From Elstera sp043721315 (GTDB lineage Bacteria; Pseudomonadota; Alphaproteobacteria; Elsterales; Elsteraceae), in contig JAYSQZ010000052.1 in NCBI GenBank assembly GCA_043721315.1, positions 78,525-142,524 on the forward strand: a stretch of 64,000 nucleotides of DNA. Reading direction: 5' to 3'. A model generated the notes under the pieces. It was not told the DNA's origin, ran no database searches, and saw only the letters and a program-made list of their open reading frames with translations. This document shows positions 50,696 through 59,859 of the stretch, one piece after another (position 1 is the stretch's first letter; every line of letters starts with the position of its first letter). The position numbers and the translations under genes were made by a program.

Positions 50696-51574
50696 TTACC
50701 CGGCTAAATGCCGTTCCGGCAGCCAGCGACGCAACAGCCCTTGGCGCGTACCGAGAATGAGAGAGGCGCTATAAAATCCCCCCGCCGTCAGAATAATCGC
50801 TGGGCCGGACGGCAGATCGAGATGGTAGGAGAGGATCAGCCCGCCGAAGCCGGAGAGGATGCCAATACCCGCCGCCACTGCCGACAGGCTCCACAACTGC
50901 TGTGCCCAAAAGCGCGCGGCTGCTGCGGGCAGCATCATCATTCCCACCGCCATCAGCGTGCCTAACGCTTGAAAACCCGCGACGAGGTTCAGCACGACGA
51001 GCACGAGGAAACTGAGGTGATAGAAGGCCCCCGGTGCGCCCAAAGCGCGGAAGAAGCCAGGATCGAGGCACTCGATCACCAGGGGGCGGTAGATTGCGGC
51101 GAGCGTTAGCAAGGTAACGCTCGTGATCCCCGCGACCAGCAAGAGGGACGGGCTATCGACCGCCAAAATCGTACCGAACAGCACATGAATGAGATCGACA
51201 TTGCTGCCCCGCGTCGAGACGATCATCACGCCTGCCGCCAGCGACATCAGGTAGAAGGCGGCAAAGCTAGCATCTTCCCGCAACGGCGTGATTCGGGAGA
51301 CCAGCCCCGCCAGCAAGGCAACCGCCAGCCCGGCAATAAACCCGCCAAGCCCCATCGCCCAAAGCGACAGGCCCGCGACGAGAAAACCAATGGCCGCGCC
51401 CGGCAACACTGCATGGCTCATGGCGTCGCCCACCAAGGCCATGCGCCGCAAGATCAGTAACGTGCCCATCGGCCCGCAGCCAAGGCTGAGGGCGATACAG
51501 GCCACCAGTGCGCGGCGCATGAAGGCAAATTCAGTGAAAGGGGCGAAAAAAATCGCCCACAGGGACTCAAACAT
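50696..51574 (-). CDS. znuB: Zinc ABC transporter permease
   Basis: 292-aa ABC-3 family permease with about eight helices. MGTLLILRRMALVGDAMSHAVLPGAAIGF is the family signature (key segment RRMALVGDAMSHAVLPG). A Zur-like operator upstream of the operon points to zinc rather than manganese. The frame is open to 51712, but ATG 51574 gives the normal length. The solute-binding protein ZnuA is not encoded here. Confidence 0.88.
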   Translation of the reverse strand: MFESLWAIFFAPFTEFAFMRRALVACIALSLGCGPMGTLLILRRMALVGDAMSHAVLPGAAIGFLVAGLSLWAMGLGGFIAGLAVALLAGLVSRITPLREDASFAAFYLMSLAAGVMIVSTRGSNVDLIHVLFGTILAVDSPSLLLVAGITSVTLLTLAAIYRPLVIECLDPGFFRALGAPGAFYHLSFLVLVVLNLVAGFQALGTLMAVGMMMLPAAAARFWAQQLWSLSAVAAGIGILSGFGGLILSYHLDLPSGPAIILTAGGFYSASLILGTRQGLLRRWLPERHLAG

Positions 51575-51594
51575 CGAAAAATGCCCCGAGTGGA

Positions 51595-52329
51595 TCAGGC
51601 CACGGCTTGATGGCAGTGGGGCGAATCTTCGTCCCAGGCTTCGGAACGGGCGCGCGCTTTCAGCAGATTGGCCGGCGTCAGCACGCTCTCCGTCGCGCCC
51701 CAGGCGAGGCATTCCCGCGCCATGAGAAGCGTTTCCGGGAAGCGACTGCGGACCTGCTCGTAATCGTGCAGCACGGCAATCACGGTGCGGCTTTCCGAAT
51801 GCCAGCGCGTCACCAGCGTCAGCAGATCTGCCGTGGTGCGCGCGTCAATCGCATTGAACGGCTCATCCAACAAGATCACGGCGGCGTCTTGCACCATCAG
51901 GCGCGCGAACAGCACGCGCTGCATCTGCCCCGCCGAAAGCTGATTGAGCATTCGCCGCTCGAACCCGGCGAGGCCCACGGCTTCAAGCGCGTGGCTGGCC
52001 GCGTGCAGGTCTTCTTTCCGCGCTCCGCCGAAACTGCCGATATGCTTCCAGCGCCCCATCAGCACCATATCGAACACCGACAGCGGGAAACTGCGGTCAA
52101 TCTCCGCCTGTTGCGGCAGATAGGCGATATCGCCCTTCTTAAGGCTACTGCGCTCGACTTTGCCGGACGACGGGGCCAGCAGCCCGGCAATCGCCTTCAA
52201 CAGCGTCGATTTCCCCGCGCCATTCGGCCCAACGATGGCGGTAAGGCTGCCCGCGCGGAACTGACCGGAGAGATGATGAACCGCAGGGTGACGGTCATAC
52301 GTTAGGGTGAGATTATCGAGCCGGATCAT
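51595..52329 (-). CDS. znuC: Zinc ABC transporter ATP-binding protein
   Basis: 244-aa ATPase: Walker A GPNGAGKST, signature LSAGQMQRV, Walker B VILLDEPFNAID, H-loop LHDY. A C-terminal His-containing tail (SPHCHQ) may sense metal. ATG 52329 overlaps the stop of a 42-codon ORF as ATGA, so it is coupled to it. The longer frame to 52368 is rejected. Confidence 0.9.
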   Translation of the reverse strand: MIRLDNLTLTYDRHPAVHHLSGQFRAGSLTAIVGPNGAGKSTLLKAIAGLLAPSSGKVERSSLKKGDIAYLPQQAEIDRSFPLSVFDMVLMGRWKHIGSFGGARKEDLHAASHALEAVGLAGFERRMLNQLSAGQMQRVLFARLMVQDAAVILLDEPFNAIDARTTADLLTLVTRWHSESRTVIAVLHDYEQVRSRFPETLLMARECLAWGATESVLTPANLLKARARSEAWDEDSPHCHQAVA

Positions 52330-52454
52330 TCGGCGACCTCCACCAACGCCCAAGCGACCGCGCCCCACATCAGCAGCAGCACCCCGGCCACGCAGGCGAG
52401 GCGGGGGAACAGGCCCCAGGCGAAGGGACTGAGGGGAGGGACAGAGTTAGACAT
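52326..52454 (-). CDS. Small 42-aa membrane protein coupled to znuC
   Basis: 42 residues, MSNSVPPLSPFAWGLFPRLA then CVAGVLLLMWGAVAWALVEVAE, a single hydrophobic helix. The stop overlaps the znuC ATG (ATGA). The start lies six bases after the Zur-like palindrome. If transcription begins just downstream of that box, the message would be almost leaderless. It may be a small accessory subunit; its family is not known to me. Confidence 0.6.
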   Translation of the reverse strand: MSNSVPPLSPFAWGLFPRLACVAGVLLLMWGAVAWALVEVAE

Positions 52455-52460
52455 AGAGAT

Positions 52461-52473
52461 GTTATAGTATAAC
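52461..52473 (-). promoter_or_regulatory. Zur-like operator
   Basis: Perfect palindrome GTTATAGTATAAC, preceded by AT on the plus strand, close to the known Zur consensus TGTTATAnTATAACA. It overlaps the likely -10 region (TATACT on the minus strand) of the zinc operon, so zinc-loaded Zur would block transcription. Confidence 0.85.
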
Positions 52474-52505
52474 GCCTCGCCACCGACAACCCCCGCGCAC
52501 CCGCC

Positions 52506-55500
52506 TCACTTTGCAAAATACGCCTGCAAGGGCCGCACGCCCAGGGTTTCGCCGCGCAAGGCTTCAATCGCCCGAACTGCGGCCCGCGCCCCTGCGACCG
52601 TGGTCATATAGGCGATCCCAGCGGTGAGTGCGGTGCGGCGGAGGGAGAAGCTGTCGGCAATCGCAATTTTGCCTTCGGCGGTATTGATGACGAGTTGGAT
52701 TTCGCCGGAGCGCATAAGGTCGGTCACATCCGGGCGGCCTTCGGTGACTTTATTGACTAGGTGCACGTCTATGCCGTGTTCCTTCAAGTACGCCCCCGTG
52801 CCGCGCGTAGCGACCACCCGGAAGCCCATTGTGGCGAGCGTGCGGGCGAGGGGCACCATCGCCCCCTTATCGCTTTCCTTAACCGAGATGAAGCAGGCCC
52901 CGGTGATGGGCAGATGCACGCCTGCGGCAGCTTGGGCTTTGGCAAAAGCGCGGCCAAAATCCATATCGAGGCCCATGACCTCGCCGGTCGATTTCATCTC
53001 CGGCCCTAGGATCGTATCGACACCAGGGAAGCGGTTGAAGGGGAACACGGCTTCCTTCACCGCGACATGCTGCCCGTGCGCGGGCGGCGGCGGGAAGCTG
53101 GCCAGCGCCTCGCCCGCCATAATCCGCGCCGCCATTTTGGCAATCGGGCGGCCCGTGGCTTTGGCAACGAACGGCACCGTGCGGCTGGCGCGCGGGTTCA
53201 CTTCGAGAATATAGACCGTTTGGTCTTTCACCGCGAACTGCACGTTCATCAGGCCCACGACGTTAAGGGCGCGGGCGAGTTGCACGGTCTGGGCGTGGAT
53301 TTCATCTATAATCGCCGGGGTCAGCGAATAGGGCGGCAGCGCGCAGGCGCTATCGCCGGAATGAATTCCCGCTTCTTCAATATGCTCCATAATGCCCGCA
53401 ACCAGCACGTCTGTACCGTCCGAAACAGCATCGACATCCACTTCGATAGCGTCGCGCAGGTAGCTGTCGATCAACACGGGCGTCGTGCCGGAAACCTGCA
53501 CGGCGGTGGTGACGTAACGGCGCAGACCTTCAACGTCATGAACGATTTCCATTGCCCGCCCACCAAGCACGTAGGAGGGGCGAATGACGACCGGATAACC
53601 GACCTGTTCTGCCACTTTTTCCGCCTCAATCGCCGAGCGCGCGGTGCCGTTCTTCGGTTGGCGTAGGCCGAGCTTGTGCAGCAGCACTTGGAAGCGCTCG
53701 CGGTCTTCCGCCAGATCAATGGCATCGGGGGAGGTTCCGAGAATGGGGATACCGGCGGCTTCCAGCGCCGCTGCCAGCTTCAGCGGCGTTTGCCCGCCGA
53801 ACTGCACAATGGCCCCTAGCAGAGTGCCTTTGCTCTGCTCGCGCCGGGCAATCGCTATCACGTCTTCCCCGGTCAACGGCTCGAAATAAAGCCGATCCGA
53901 AGTGTCGTAATCGGTCGAAACCGTTTCCGGGTTGCAGTTGACCATAATGGTCTCGAACCCGGCATCCTTAAGGGCATAGGCGGCATGGACGCAGCAATAG
54001 TCGAACTCGATACCCTGGCCGATGCGGTTGGGGCCGCCGCCGAGGATCATCACCTTCTTTGCCGTGGTGGGGTCGGATTCGCATTCGGCGGGATCGACCC
54101 CATTGCCCTCATACGTCGAATACATATAGGGCGTGTCGGAAGCAAACTCTCCGGCGCAGGTATCTATACGCTTGAATACCGGCTGGACACCGAGGGCGGC
54201 ACGGTGGGCCGACACATCGGCCTCGCTTTGCAAGGTGAGCTTGGCAAGACGCGCATCAGAGAAACCGAGGGCCTTCAGCCGGTGCAGCCCCCGGCGGTCG
54301 CGCGGCAGGCCATTGGCTTTAATCGCGGCTTCCTCGGCGATAAGATCAGCGATCTGGCGCAGGAACCACGGGTCCACCTTTGTCGCGGTATGCACTTCCT
54401 CAACGCTCATGCCGCCCCGCAAGGCTTGGCCGATGATGCGGATACGGTCGGGCGTCGGCACCGACAGGGCGGCGCGCATCGAGCCGTCGATAGCGATGTC
54501 ATCGAGGCCCGATAGGCCGGTTTCAAGACCGCGCAGGGCCTTCTGAAAGCTCTCGGCAAAGGTGCGACCAATCGCCATAACCTCGCCGACCGACTTCATC
54601 GACGTGGTGAGCGTGGTGCTGGCACCGGGGAATTTTTCAAACGTGAAGCGTGGGATTTTGGTGACGACATAGTCAATCGTCGGCTCGAAGCTGGCCGGGG
54701 TGACTTTGGTGATGTCGTTCTTCAGCTCGTCCAGCGTATAGCCCACGGCGAGCTTGGCCGCGATTTTGGCGATGGGGAAGCCGGTGGCTTTGGAGGCCAG
54801 GGCGGAGGAGCGGCTAACACGCGGGTTCATTTCGATGACCACCATGCGCCCGTCTTCCGGGTTTACGGCGAACTGCACGTTCGAGCCGCCGGTATCGACG
54901 CCGATTTCACGCAACACCGCAATCGAGGCGTCCCGCATAATTTGATATTCTTTATCGGTCAGCGTCAGGGCCGGGGCGACGGTAATGCTGTCGCCGGTAT
55001 GGACGCCCATCGGATCAATATTTTCGATAGCGCAGACAATGATGCAATTGTCGGCGTGGTCGCGCACGACTTCCATCTCATACTCTTTCCAGCCCAGCAC
55101 TGATTCTTCGACCAGAACCGAGCCGACGGGCGACAGCTTGATCCCGCCTGCAACGATCGCCTCGAACTCTTCCATATTGTAGGCAATACCGCCGCCTTGG
55201 CCGCCGAGGGTGAAGGACGGGCGGATGATGGCGGGCAGGCCAACGTCGGCCACGGCTTTGCGCCCGTCTTCCAGCGATTGCACGAAATGGCTGCGCGGGC
55301 TTTCAAGGCCAATACGCTCCATTGCCTCGCGGAACAACAGCCGGTCCTCGGCCATTTCGATAGCCTCACGCTTGGCACCGATGAGTTCGACGCCGTACTT
55401 TGCAAGCGTGCCGTTGGCATCAAGCGCCAGCGCGCAGTTCAGCGCCGTTTGTCCGCCCATTGTTGGCAGCAGCGCATCGGGCCGTTCGGCTTCGATCACG

Positions 55501-55727
55501 CGCGCCACGAAATCCGGCGTGATTGGTTCAATGTAGGTAGCGTCGGCTAAATCCGGGTCGGTCATGATCGTCGCCGGATTAGAGTTGACCAGAATAACCC
55601 GATAGCCTTCCGCCCGTAAGGCTTTTACCGCTTGCGCGCCGGAGTAATCGAACTCGCAGGCTTGGCCGATAACAATCGGCCCCGCGCCGATGATGAGAAT
55701 GGAGGAAATATCGGTACGTTTCGGCAT
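52506..55727 (-). CDS. carB: Carbamoyl-phosphate synthase large subunit
   Basis: 1073-aa subunit with two homologous ATP-grasp halves (carboxyphosphate and carbamoyl-phosphate domains), an oligomerisation region, and a C-terminal MGS-like allosteric domain. Signatures are LIIGAGPIVIGQACEFDYSG near residue 12, the internal IGQGIEFDYCCVHA repeat near 565, NPRVSRSSALASKATGFPIA and NPRASRTVPFVAKATG. Supplies carbamoyl phosphate for pyrimidines and arginine. Located 69 nt after carA. Confidence 0.97.
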   Translation of the reverse strand: MPKRTDISSILIIGAGPIVIGQACEFDYSGAQAVKALRAEGYRVILVNSNPATIMTDPDLADATYIEPITPDFVARVIEAERPDALLPTMGGQTALNCALALDANGTLAKYGVELIGAKREAIEMAEDRLLFREAMERIGLESPRSHFVQSLEDGRKAVADVGLPAIIRPSFTLGGQGGGIAYNMEEFEAIVAGGIKLSPVGSVLVEESVLGWKEYEMEVVRDHADNCIIVCAIENIDPMGVHTGDSITVAPALTLTDKEYQIMRDASIAVLREIGVDTGGSNVQFAVNPEDGRMVVIEMNPRVSRSSALASKATGFPIAKIAAKLAVGYTLDELKNDITKVTPASFEPTIDYVVTKIPRFTFEKFPGASTTLTTSMKSVGEVMAIGRTFAESFQKALRGLETGLSGLDDIAIDGSMRAALSVPTPDRIRIIGQALRGGMSVEEVHTATKVDPWFLRQIADLIAEEAAIKANGLPRDRRGLHRLKALGFSDARLAKLTLQSEADVSAHRAALGVQPVFKRIDTCAGEFASDTPYMYSTYEGNGVDPAECESDPTTAKKVMILGGGPNRIGQGIEFDYCCVHAAYALKDAGFETIMVNCNPETVSTDYDTSDRLYFEPLTGEDVIAIARREQSKGTLLGAIVQFGGQTPLKLAAALEAAGIPILGTSPDAIDLAEDRERFQVLLHKLGLRQPKNGTARSAIEAEKVAEQVGYPVVIRPSYVLGGRAMEIVHDVEGLRRYVTTAVQVSGTTPVLIDSYLRDAIEVDVDAVSDGTDVLVAGIMEHIEEAGIHSGDSACALPPYSLTPAIIDEIHAQTVQLARALNVVGLMNVQFAVKDQTVYILEVNPRASRTVPFVAKATGRPIAKMAARIMAGEALASFPPPPAHGQHVAVKEAVFPFNRFPGVDTILGPEMKSTGEVMGLDMDFGRAFAKAQAAAGVHLPITGACFISVKESDKGAMVPLARTLATMGFRVVATRGTGAYLKEHGIDVHLVNKVTEGRPDVTDLMRSGEIQLVINTAEGKIAIADSFSLRRTALTAGIAYMTTVAGARAAVRAIEALRGETLGVRPLQAYFAK

Positions 55728-55796
55728 GGGAATTCTCGGTCTTTCAGCGCCAAGTCGGCGAGTGTAAGGCGGGCGGGGCGGCGGAAGGGGCAGCGC

Positions 55797-56957
55797 TTAA
55801 CGCTTGCGGTCCTCAATCAGCTTAGCGAAACGCGCGAATAGGTAATGGCTATCCGATGGGCCGGGGCTGGCTTCCGGGTGATACTGCACCGAAAACACGG
55901 GGCGGTTTTCCAGGCGGAAGCCCTCGTTGCTGCCGTCGAACAGCGATACATGGGTAACGATAGTGCCTTCTGGCAGGCTTTCCGGCAGCACGACGAAGCC
56001 GTGATTCTGGCTGGTGATCTCCACCTTGCCAGTTTCGAGATCCTTCACCGGATGGTTTGCGCCGCGATGGCCCTGCGGCATTTTCGCGGTCTTGCCACCA
56101 AGCGCCAGTGCCAGCAACTGATGACCGAGGCAAATACCGAAAATCGGCAGGTCTTTCACCAGCAGCCCCTGGATCGTCGGCACGGCATAAACCCCCGTCG
56201 CGGCAGGGTCGCCAGGGCCGTTGGACAGGAACACCCCATCCGGGTTCAGTGCCAGAATCTCATCGGCGGTGGCGGAAGCAGGAACGACAGTTACGCGCGC
56301 GCCCGCAGCGGCAAGGCAGCGCAGAATATTCTGCTTTGCGCCATAATCAATGGCGACGACGTGATGATCGGGGCTATCCTGGTCGCCATATCCCGCGTCG
56401 AGGCTCCAGGTCGATTGCGTCCAGTGGTAGCTTTGGCGGGTGGTCACGTCTTTCGCAAGGTCCATGCCTTCAAGGCCCGGCCAGGCTTTAGCTTCCTCAG
56501 CCGCTGCCGCAATATCGGCGTCGGTGATGCCATCGGGGTTATGGACGATTACGCCTGTGGGCGCGCCCTTATCGCGAATCAGGCGCGTTAAGCGGCGGGT
56601 ATCAATCCCGGCGAGGCCGATTAGGTTCCAAGCCTTCAGCCAGGTATCAAAATTCTGCACCGAGCGCCAGTTGGACGGCTCAGTTATATCGGTTTTTACG
56701 ATCAAACCGCGCGCGGCAGGCGTTTTGGTCTCGATATCTTCGAGGTTAGCGCCGGTGTTACCAATGTGCGGGAACGTGAAGGTGATGATCTGCCCGGCAT
56801 AAGACGGGTCGGTCATGATTTCCTGATAGCCTGTTAGCGACGTATTGAAACAAACTTCGCCAACTGATCGCCCCGCTGCCCCAAAACCACGTCCCCATAA
56901 AACAGTGCCATCTTGCAGCACGAGTGCGCCAGTGGGGGTGGGGGCGGCATCGGTCAT
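55797..56957 (-). CDS. carA: Carbamoyl-phosphate synthase small subunit
   Basis: 386-aa glutamine amidotransferase subunit delivering ammonia to CarB. The N-terminal CPSase domain has FNTSLTGYQEIMTDPSYAGQ. The class I GATase domain has the nucleophile Cys in GICLGHQLLALALGGKT and the His-Glu pair in VQYHPEASPGP. ATG 56957 has GAGG six bases upstream, preferred over the frame to 56972. Confidence 0.96.
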   Translation of the reverse strand: MTDAAPTPTGALVLQDGTVLWGRGFGAAGRSVGEVCFNTSLTGYQEIMTDPSYAGQIITFTFPHIGNTGANLEDIETKTPAARGLIVKTDITEPSNWRSVQNFDTWLKAWNLIGLAGIDTRRLTRLIRDKGAPTGVIVHNPDGITDADIAAAAEEAKAWPGLEGMDLAKDVTTRQSYHWTQSTWSLDAGYGDQDSPDHHVVAIDYGAKQNILRCLAAAGARVTVVPASATADEILALNPDGVFLSNGPGDPAATGVYAVPTIQGLLVKDLPIFGICLGHQLLALALGGKTAKMPQGHRGANHPVKDLETGKVEITSQNHGFVVLPESLPEGTIVTHVSLFDGSNEGFRLENRPVFSVQYHPEASPGPSDSHYLFARFAKLIEDRKR

Positions 56958-57260
56958 TCTGTACCTCATCAAAGTATGCGGGCGGGCAAATTGCGGAGCC
57001 TATACGGGAGCAACACTCAGGGGTCAACCCCAAGCGGCGTCTCTGCACAGCATGGCGGCCCCCCAGTCAGGCAAATCAAGTTCTGCGGCCTTGGGCCAAA
57101 AAATACATCGCGTCGCCGCGCCAGCTTTTGATCTCCCCTCAGAGGCTGTTTGGAAATTCGGCGGCTGAGAGCAATGCCTAGTTTCGGGCGCGCACATCGC
57201 CTATTATCTTCTCCCTTCGTTTTGGTTCGGCCCGGTTTAGGGTTCTGAGGAGTAAAGATA
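56958..57260. other. Divergent carA / yqeY promoter region
   Basis: 303 nt without a convincing gene. It should hold the carA promoter (left) and the yqeY promoter (right); the yqeY ribosome-binding site is TGAGGAG just before 57261. No attenuator or binding site is recognisable. Confidence 0.5.
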
Positions 57261-57722
57261 ATGAGCAGCCTGCGCGCCGCGATTGCCGATGCCTATAAAA
57301 CCGCGATGCTGGAGCGCGATAAGGTCACTGTTGGGGCCATGCGTCTCATTCAATCAGCTTTGAAAAATAAGGATATTGAGGCCCGCCCCTCTGGTGTTGA
57401 TGCCATACCGGACGACGTGATCTTGTCGATGCTGCAAAATATGATCAAGCAGCGCCGCGAGTCGATCACGATGTACCAGCAGGGCGGTCGGCCCGAGTTG
57501 GCCGAAATTGAGGCCGCTGAAATCGCCGTCATCGAACGCTTCTTGCCGAAGGCCATGAGCGCTGAGGAAGCCGATACCGCCATTACCGCCGTCATCGCTG
57601 AACTCGGCGCGAGCGGGATCAAGGATATGGGCCGCGTTATTGGCGAGCTGAAAACCCGTTTCGCGGGGGCTATGGATTTCCAGACTGCGAGTGCCCAAGT
57701 CAAGGTGAAGCTAACCGCTTAA
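57261..57722 (+). CDS. yqeY: GatB/YqeY domain protein
   Basis: 153-aa protein of the YqeY family, which resembles the C-terminal tRNA-binding domain of GatB. The usual start SSLRAAIADAYKTAMLERDK, QRRESITMYQQGGRPELAEIE and MGRVIGELK segments are present. Its role is unproven, though linked to tRNA amidation. Conserved position between carA and dnaG. Confidence 0.92.
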   Translation: MSSLRAAIADAYKTAMLERDKVTVGAMRLIQSALKNKDIEARPSGVDAIPDDVILSMLQNMIKQRRESITMYQQGGRPELAEIEAAEIAVIERFLPKAMSAEEADTAITAVIAELGASGIKDMGRVIGELKTRFAGAMDFQTASAQVKVKLTA

Positions 57723-57726
57723 CCCC

Positions 57727-57830
57727 AGAGCGCCTGCTGTCCGCTGAGGCTTACGTCAAACGCTCTAACTCTTTGTTTTTTTAGCAAAGGCTAGTCGCGG
57801 GTGAGTTCACCCGTTCTGGATTTGCGCTAA
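57727..57830 (+). repeat. Dispersed palindromic repeat R1, copy E
   Basis: Fills most of the yqeY-dnaG gap. It has AGAGCG (57727-57732)/CGCTCT (57761-57766), a T-run CTTTGTTTTTTTAGC, then GCAAAGGCTAGTCGCGGGTG shared with copy D, the hairpin CGGGTG-AGTT-CACCCG, and the terminus GGATTTGCGCTAA. Confidence 0.85.
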
Positions 57831-57839
57831 GGGGCATCA

Positions 57840-59768
57840 ATGGCCTTCCCGCCCCAATTTCTGGATGATCTGCGCGCCCGCGTTCCAGCCTCTTCGGTGG
57901 TTGGGCGGAAGGTGAAGCTCACTCGGAAAGGGCGGGAGTTTTCTGGCCTCTGCCCCTTCCATAGTGAAAAATCGCCGAGTTTTTTCGTCAATGACGATAA
58001 GAGCTTTTACCATTGCTTCGGCTGCGGCGCGCATGGTGACATTGTGTCCTTCGTCATGCAAACCGAGGGGCTTGGCTTTACCGAAACCGTCGAGCGACTC
58101 GCGGGCGAGGCCGGCATCGAGGTTCCTCGCGACACGCCGACGGATAGGCGCACGGTCGAGCGACGGCAGACGTTGGAAGCGGCGATGGAAGCCGCCTGCC
58201 TTTATTTCGAGCAAAGCCTACGCGGCCCCTCCGGCACTGGCGCGCGGGAGTATCTCGTCCGGCGCGGTGTGCGGGAGGAGGATATTGGCAAGTTCCGCCT
58301 AGGCTGGTCGCCCGATCAGCGCGATGGCTTGAAGGTGGCGCTTAAAATCCAAGGGTTCGATGAAGCCCTGTTGGTGGAAGCCGGGTTGCTCATCCGGGTC
58401 GAAGAAAAACCCGATCCCTATGATCGCTTTCGGGGGCGCGTGATGTTCCCGATCTGCGATAAGCGCGGGCGGGTGATTGCCTTCGGTGGGCGCATGTTGG
58501 GCGACGGGCAGCCGAAATATCTGAATAGCCCTGAAACGCCGCTGTTCCATAAGGGTCGCAGCCTCTACGCCTTGCATCTCGCGCGCCCGGCGGCGGCGAA
58601 GAAGCAGGAAGTGATCCTGGCCGAAGGCTATATGGACGTGATCGCTCTGCACCGCGCCGGGTTCGATACGGCGGTGGCCCCGTTGGGCACGGCCTTTACC
58701 GAAGAGCAGATGGAAGAGTTGTGGCGGCTCGCGCCCGAACCCTTGCTGTGCCTCGATGGCGATGTGGCGGGGCAGAAGGCGATGATGCGCGCGGCCCTGC
58801 GGGCGCTACCGCAGCTCAAGGCGGGCAGGTCGCTGCGTTTCGTCACGCTTCCCGAGGGTCTCGACCCGGATGATCTCTTAGGCCGTCCCGGCGGCCCGGC
58901 CCGGCTGCGCGAAGCCTTGACAGCGGCACGCCCCCTCGTCGAAGCGCTGTGGGAGGGCGTTAAGCTCGGGCGCGTGCTCGATACCCCGGAACGCAAAGCC
59001 GATTTCTCCCGCGAACTTCACGCCCAAATCGCCACGATTGCCGATGCCGACGTGCGGCGACTGTATCAGGTTGATATTGATCAACGGCTCACGGCCCTAT
59101 TTGGCGTGGCTCCGGTGCAAGCCAGCGTTGAGGTGGCCCCGGTGGCCCCGCCGTTCCGCCCGAAGTTTCAGCCCGGCAAGCGCGGGCGGTGGCAAGAGCC
59201 GGACGCCTTCTTAAAATCTGTTCCACAGGCGAATGGGCGCACGGCGGGCATTCTCAATGAAAGATTGACCGCCCGTGCCCTGCTGGCCGCCTTTCTTAAC
59301 CACCCGTTTTTGTTCGATCATTGGCAGGAAGCCTTGGCCGAAATCAGCTTTGCCGATGCGGGCCTTGACTCGCTTCGGCGGGAAATCGTAAATCTAACGG
59401 CTATCCGTCCCGGCCTTGACGCCGAGGCCCTGCAATCCCATGTCGCGGAAAGCGAGCACGCCTTTATGCTGTCCCAAGTGATGCAGCAAGACGTTGCCGG
59501 AACGTTTCCCTTCACGCGGCGTGAAGCGTTTCCCCAAGATGTGCGTGCGAAGGTCGCCGAAATTTTCGGTCGGCTGTCGGAGCGTCGCGTGGAGGAAGAT
59601 GGGAAAACTCTGATGGCGGTCACGCTGTCGGAGGAAACGCCGGAAGCCTGGCTGCGGTATAAGGCATTGTTTGCCGATAAGGCGAAAAGCCATGCAGAGC
59701 TGGACGGCGAGGGAATGGTGCAGGCGAGCGAGGCGGAAACGGGGATCAACCCCGTCGCGCCTTCGTAA
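57840..59768 (+). CDS. dnaG: DNA primase
   Basis: 642-aa primase that makes RNA primers at the replication fork. The N-terminal zinc domain is seen as GLCPFHSEKSPSF ... YHCFGCGAHGD (CHC2). The TOPRIM core has VILAEGYMDVIALHRAGF and LCLDGDVAGQKA, with the catalytic Glu and Asp. A C-terminal helicase-binding domain follows. It starts 9 nt after R1 copy E and is followed by rpoD, the classic macromolecular synthesis order. Confidence 0.96.
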   Translation: MAFPPQFLDDLRARVPASSVVGRKVKLTRKGREFSGLCPFHSEKSPSFFVNDDKSFYHCFGCGAHGDIVSFVMQTEGLGFTETVERLAGEAGIEVPRDTPTDRRTVERRQTLEAAMEAACLYFEQSLRGPSGTGAREYLVRRGVREEDIGKFRLGWSPDQRDGLKVALKIQGFDEALLVEAGLLIRVEEKPDPYDRFRGRVMFPICDKRGRVIAFGGRMLGDGQPKYLNSPETPLFHKGRSLYALHLARPAAAKKQEVILAEGYMDVIALHRAGFDTAVAPLGTAFTEEQMEELWRLAPEPLLCLDGDVAGQKAMMRAALRALPQLKAGRSLRFVTLPEGLDPDDLLGRPGGPARLREALTAARPLVEALWEGVKLGRVLDTPERKADFSRELHAQIATIADADVRRLYQVDIDQRLTALFGVAPVQASVEVAPVAPPFRPKFQPGKRGRWQEPDAFLKSVPQANGRTAGILNERLTARALLAAFLNHPFLFDHWQEALAEISFADAGLDSLRREIVNLTAIRPGLDAEALQSHVAESEHAFMLSQVMQQDVAGTFPFTRREAFPQDVRAKVAEIFGRLSERRVEEDGKTLMAVTLSEETPEAWLRYKALFADKAKSHAELDGEGMVQASEAETGINPVAPS

Positions 59769-59859
59769 CGCAGATGGGTTAAAAGAGCGCCCCGGCATGT
59801 TACTGCATGTGCGTGGGTAGAAAATTTTACGCGATGGTTTGGTTTGGCGAGGGTTAAGA

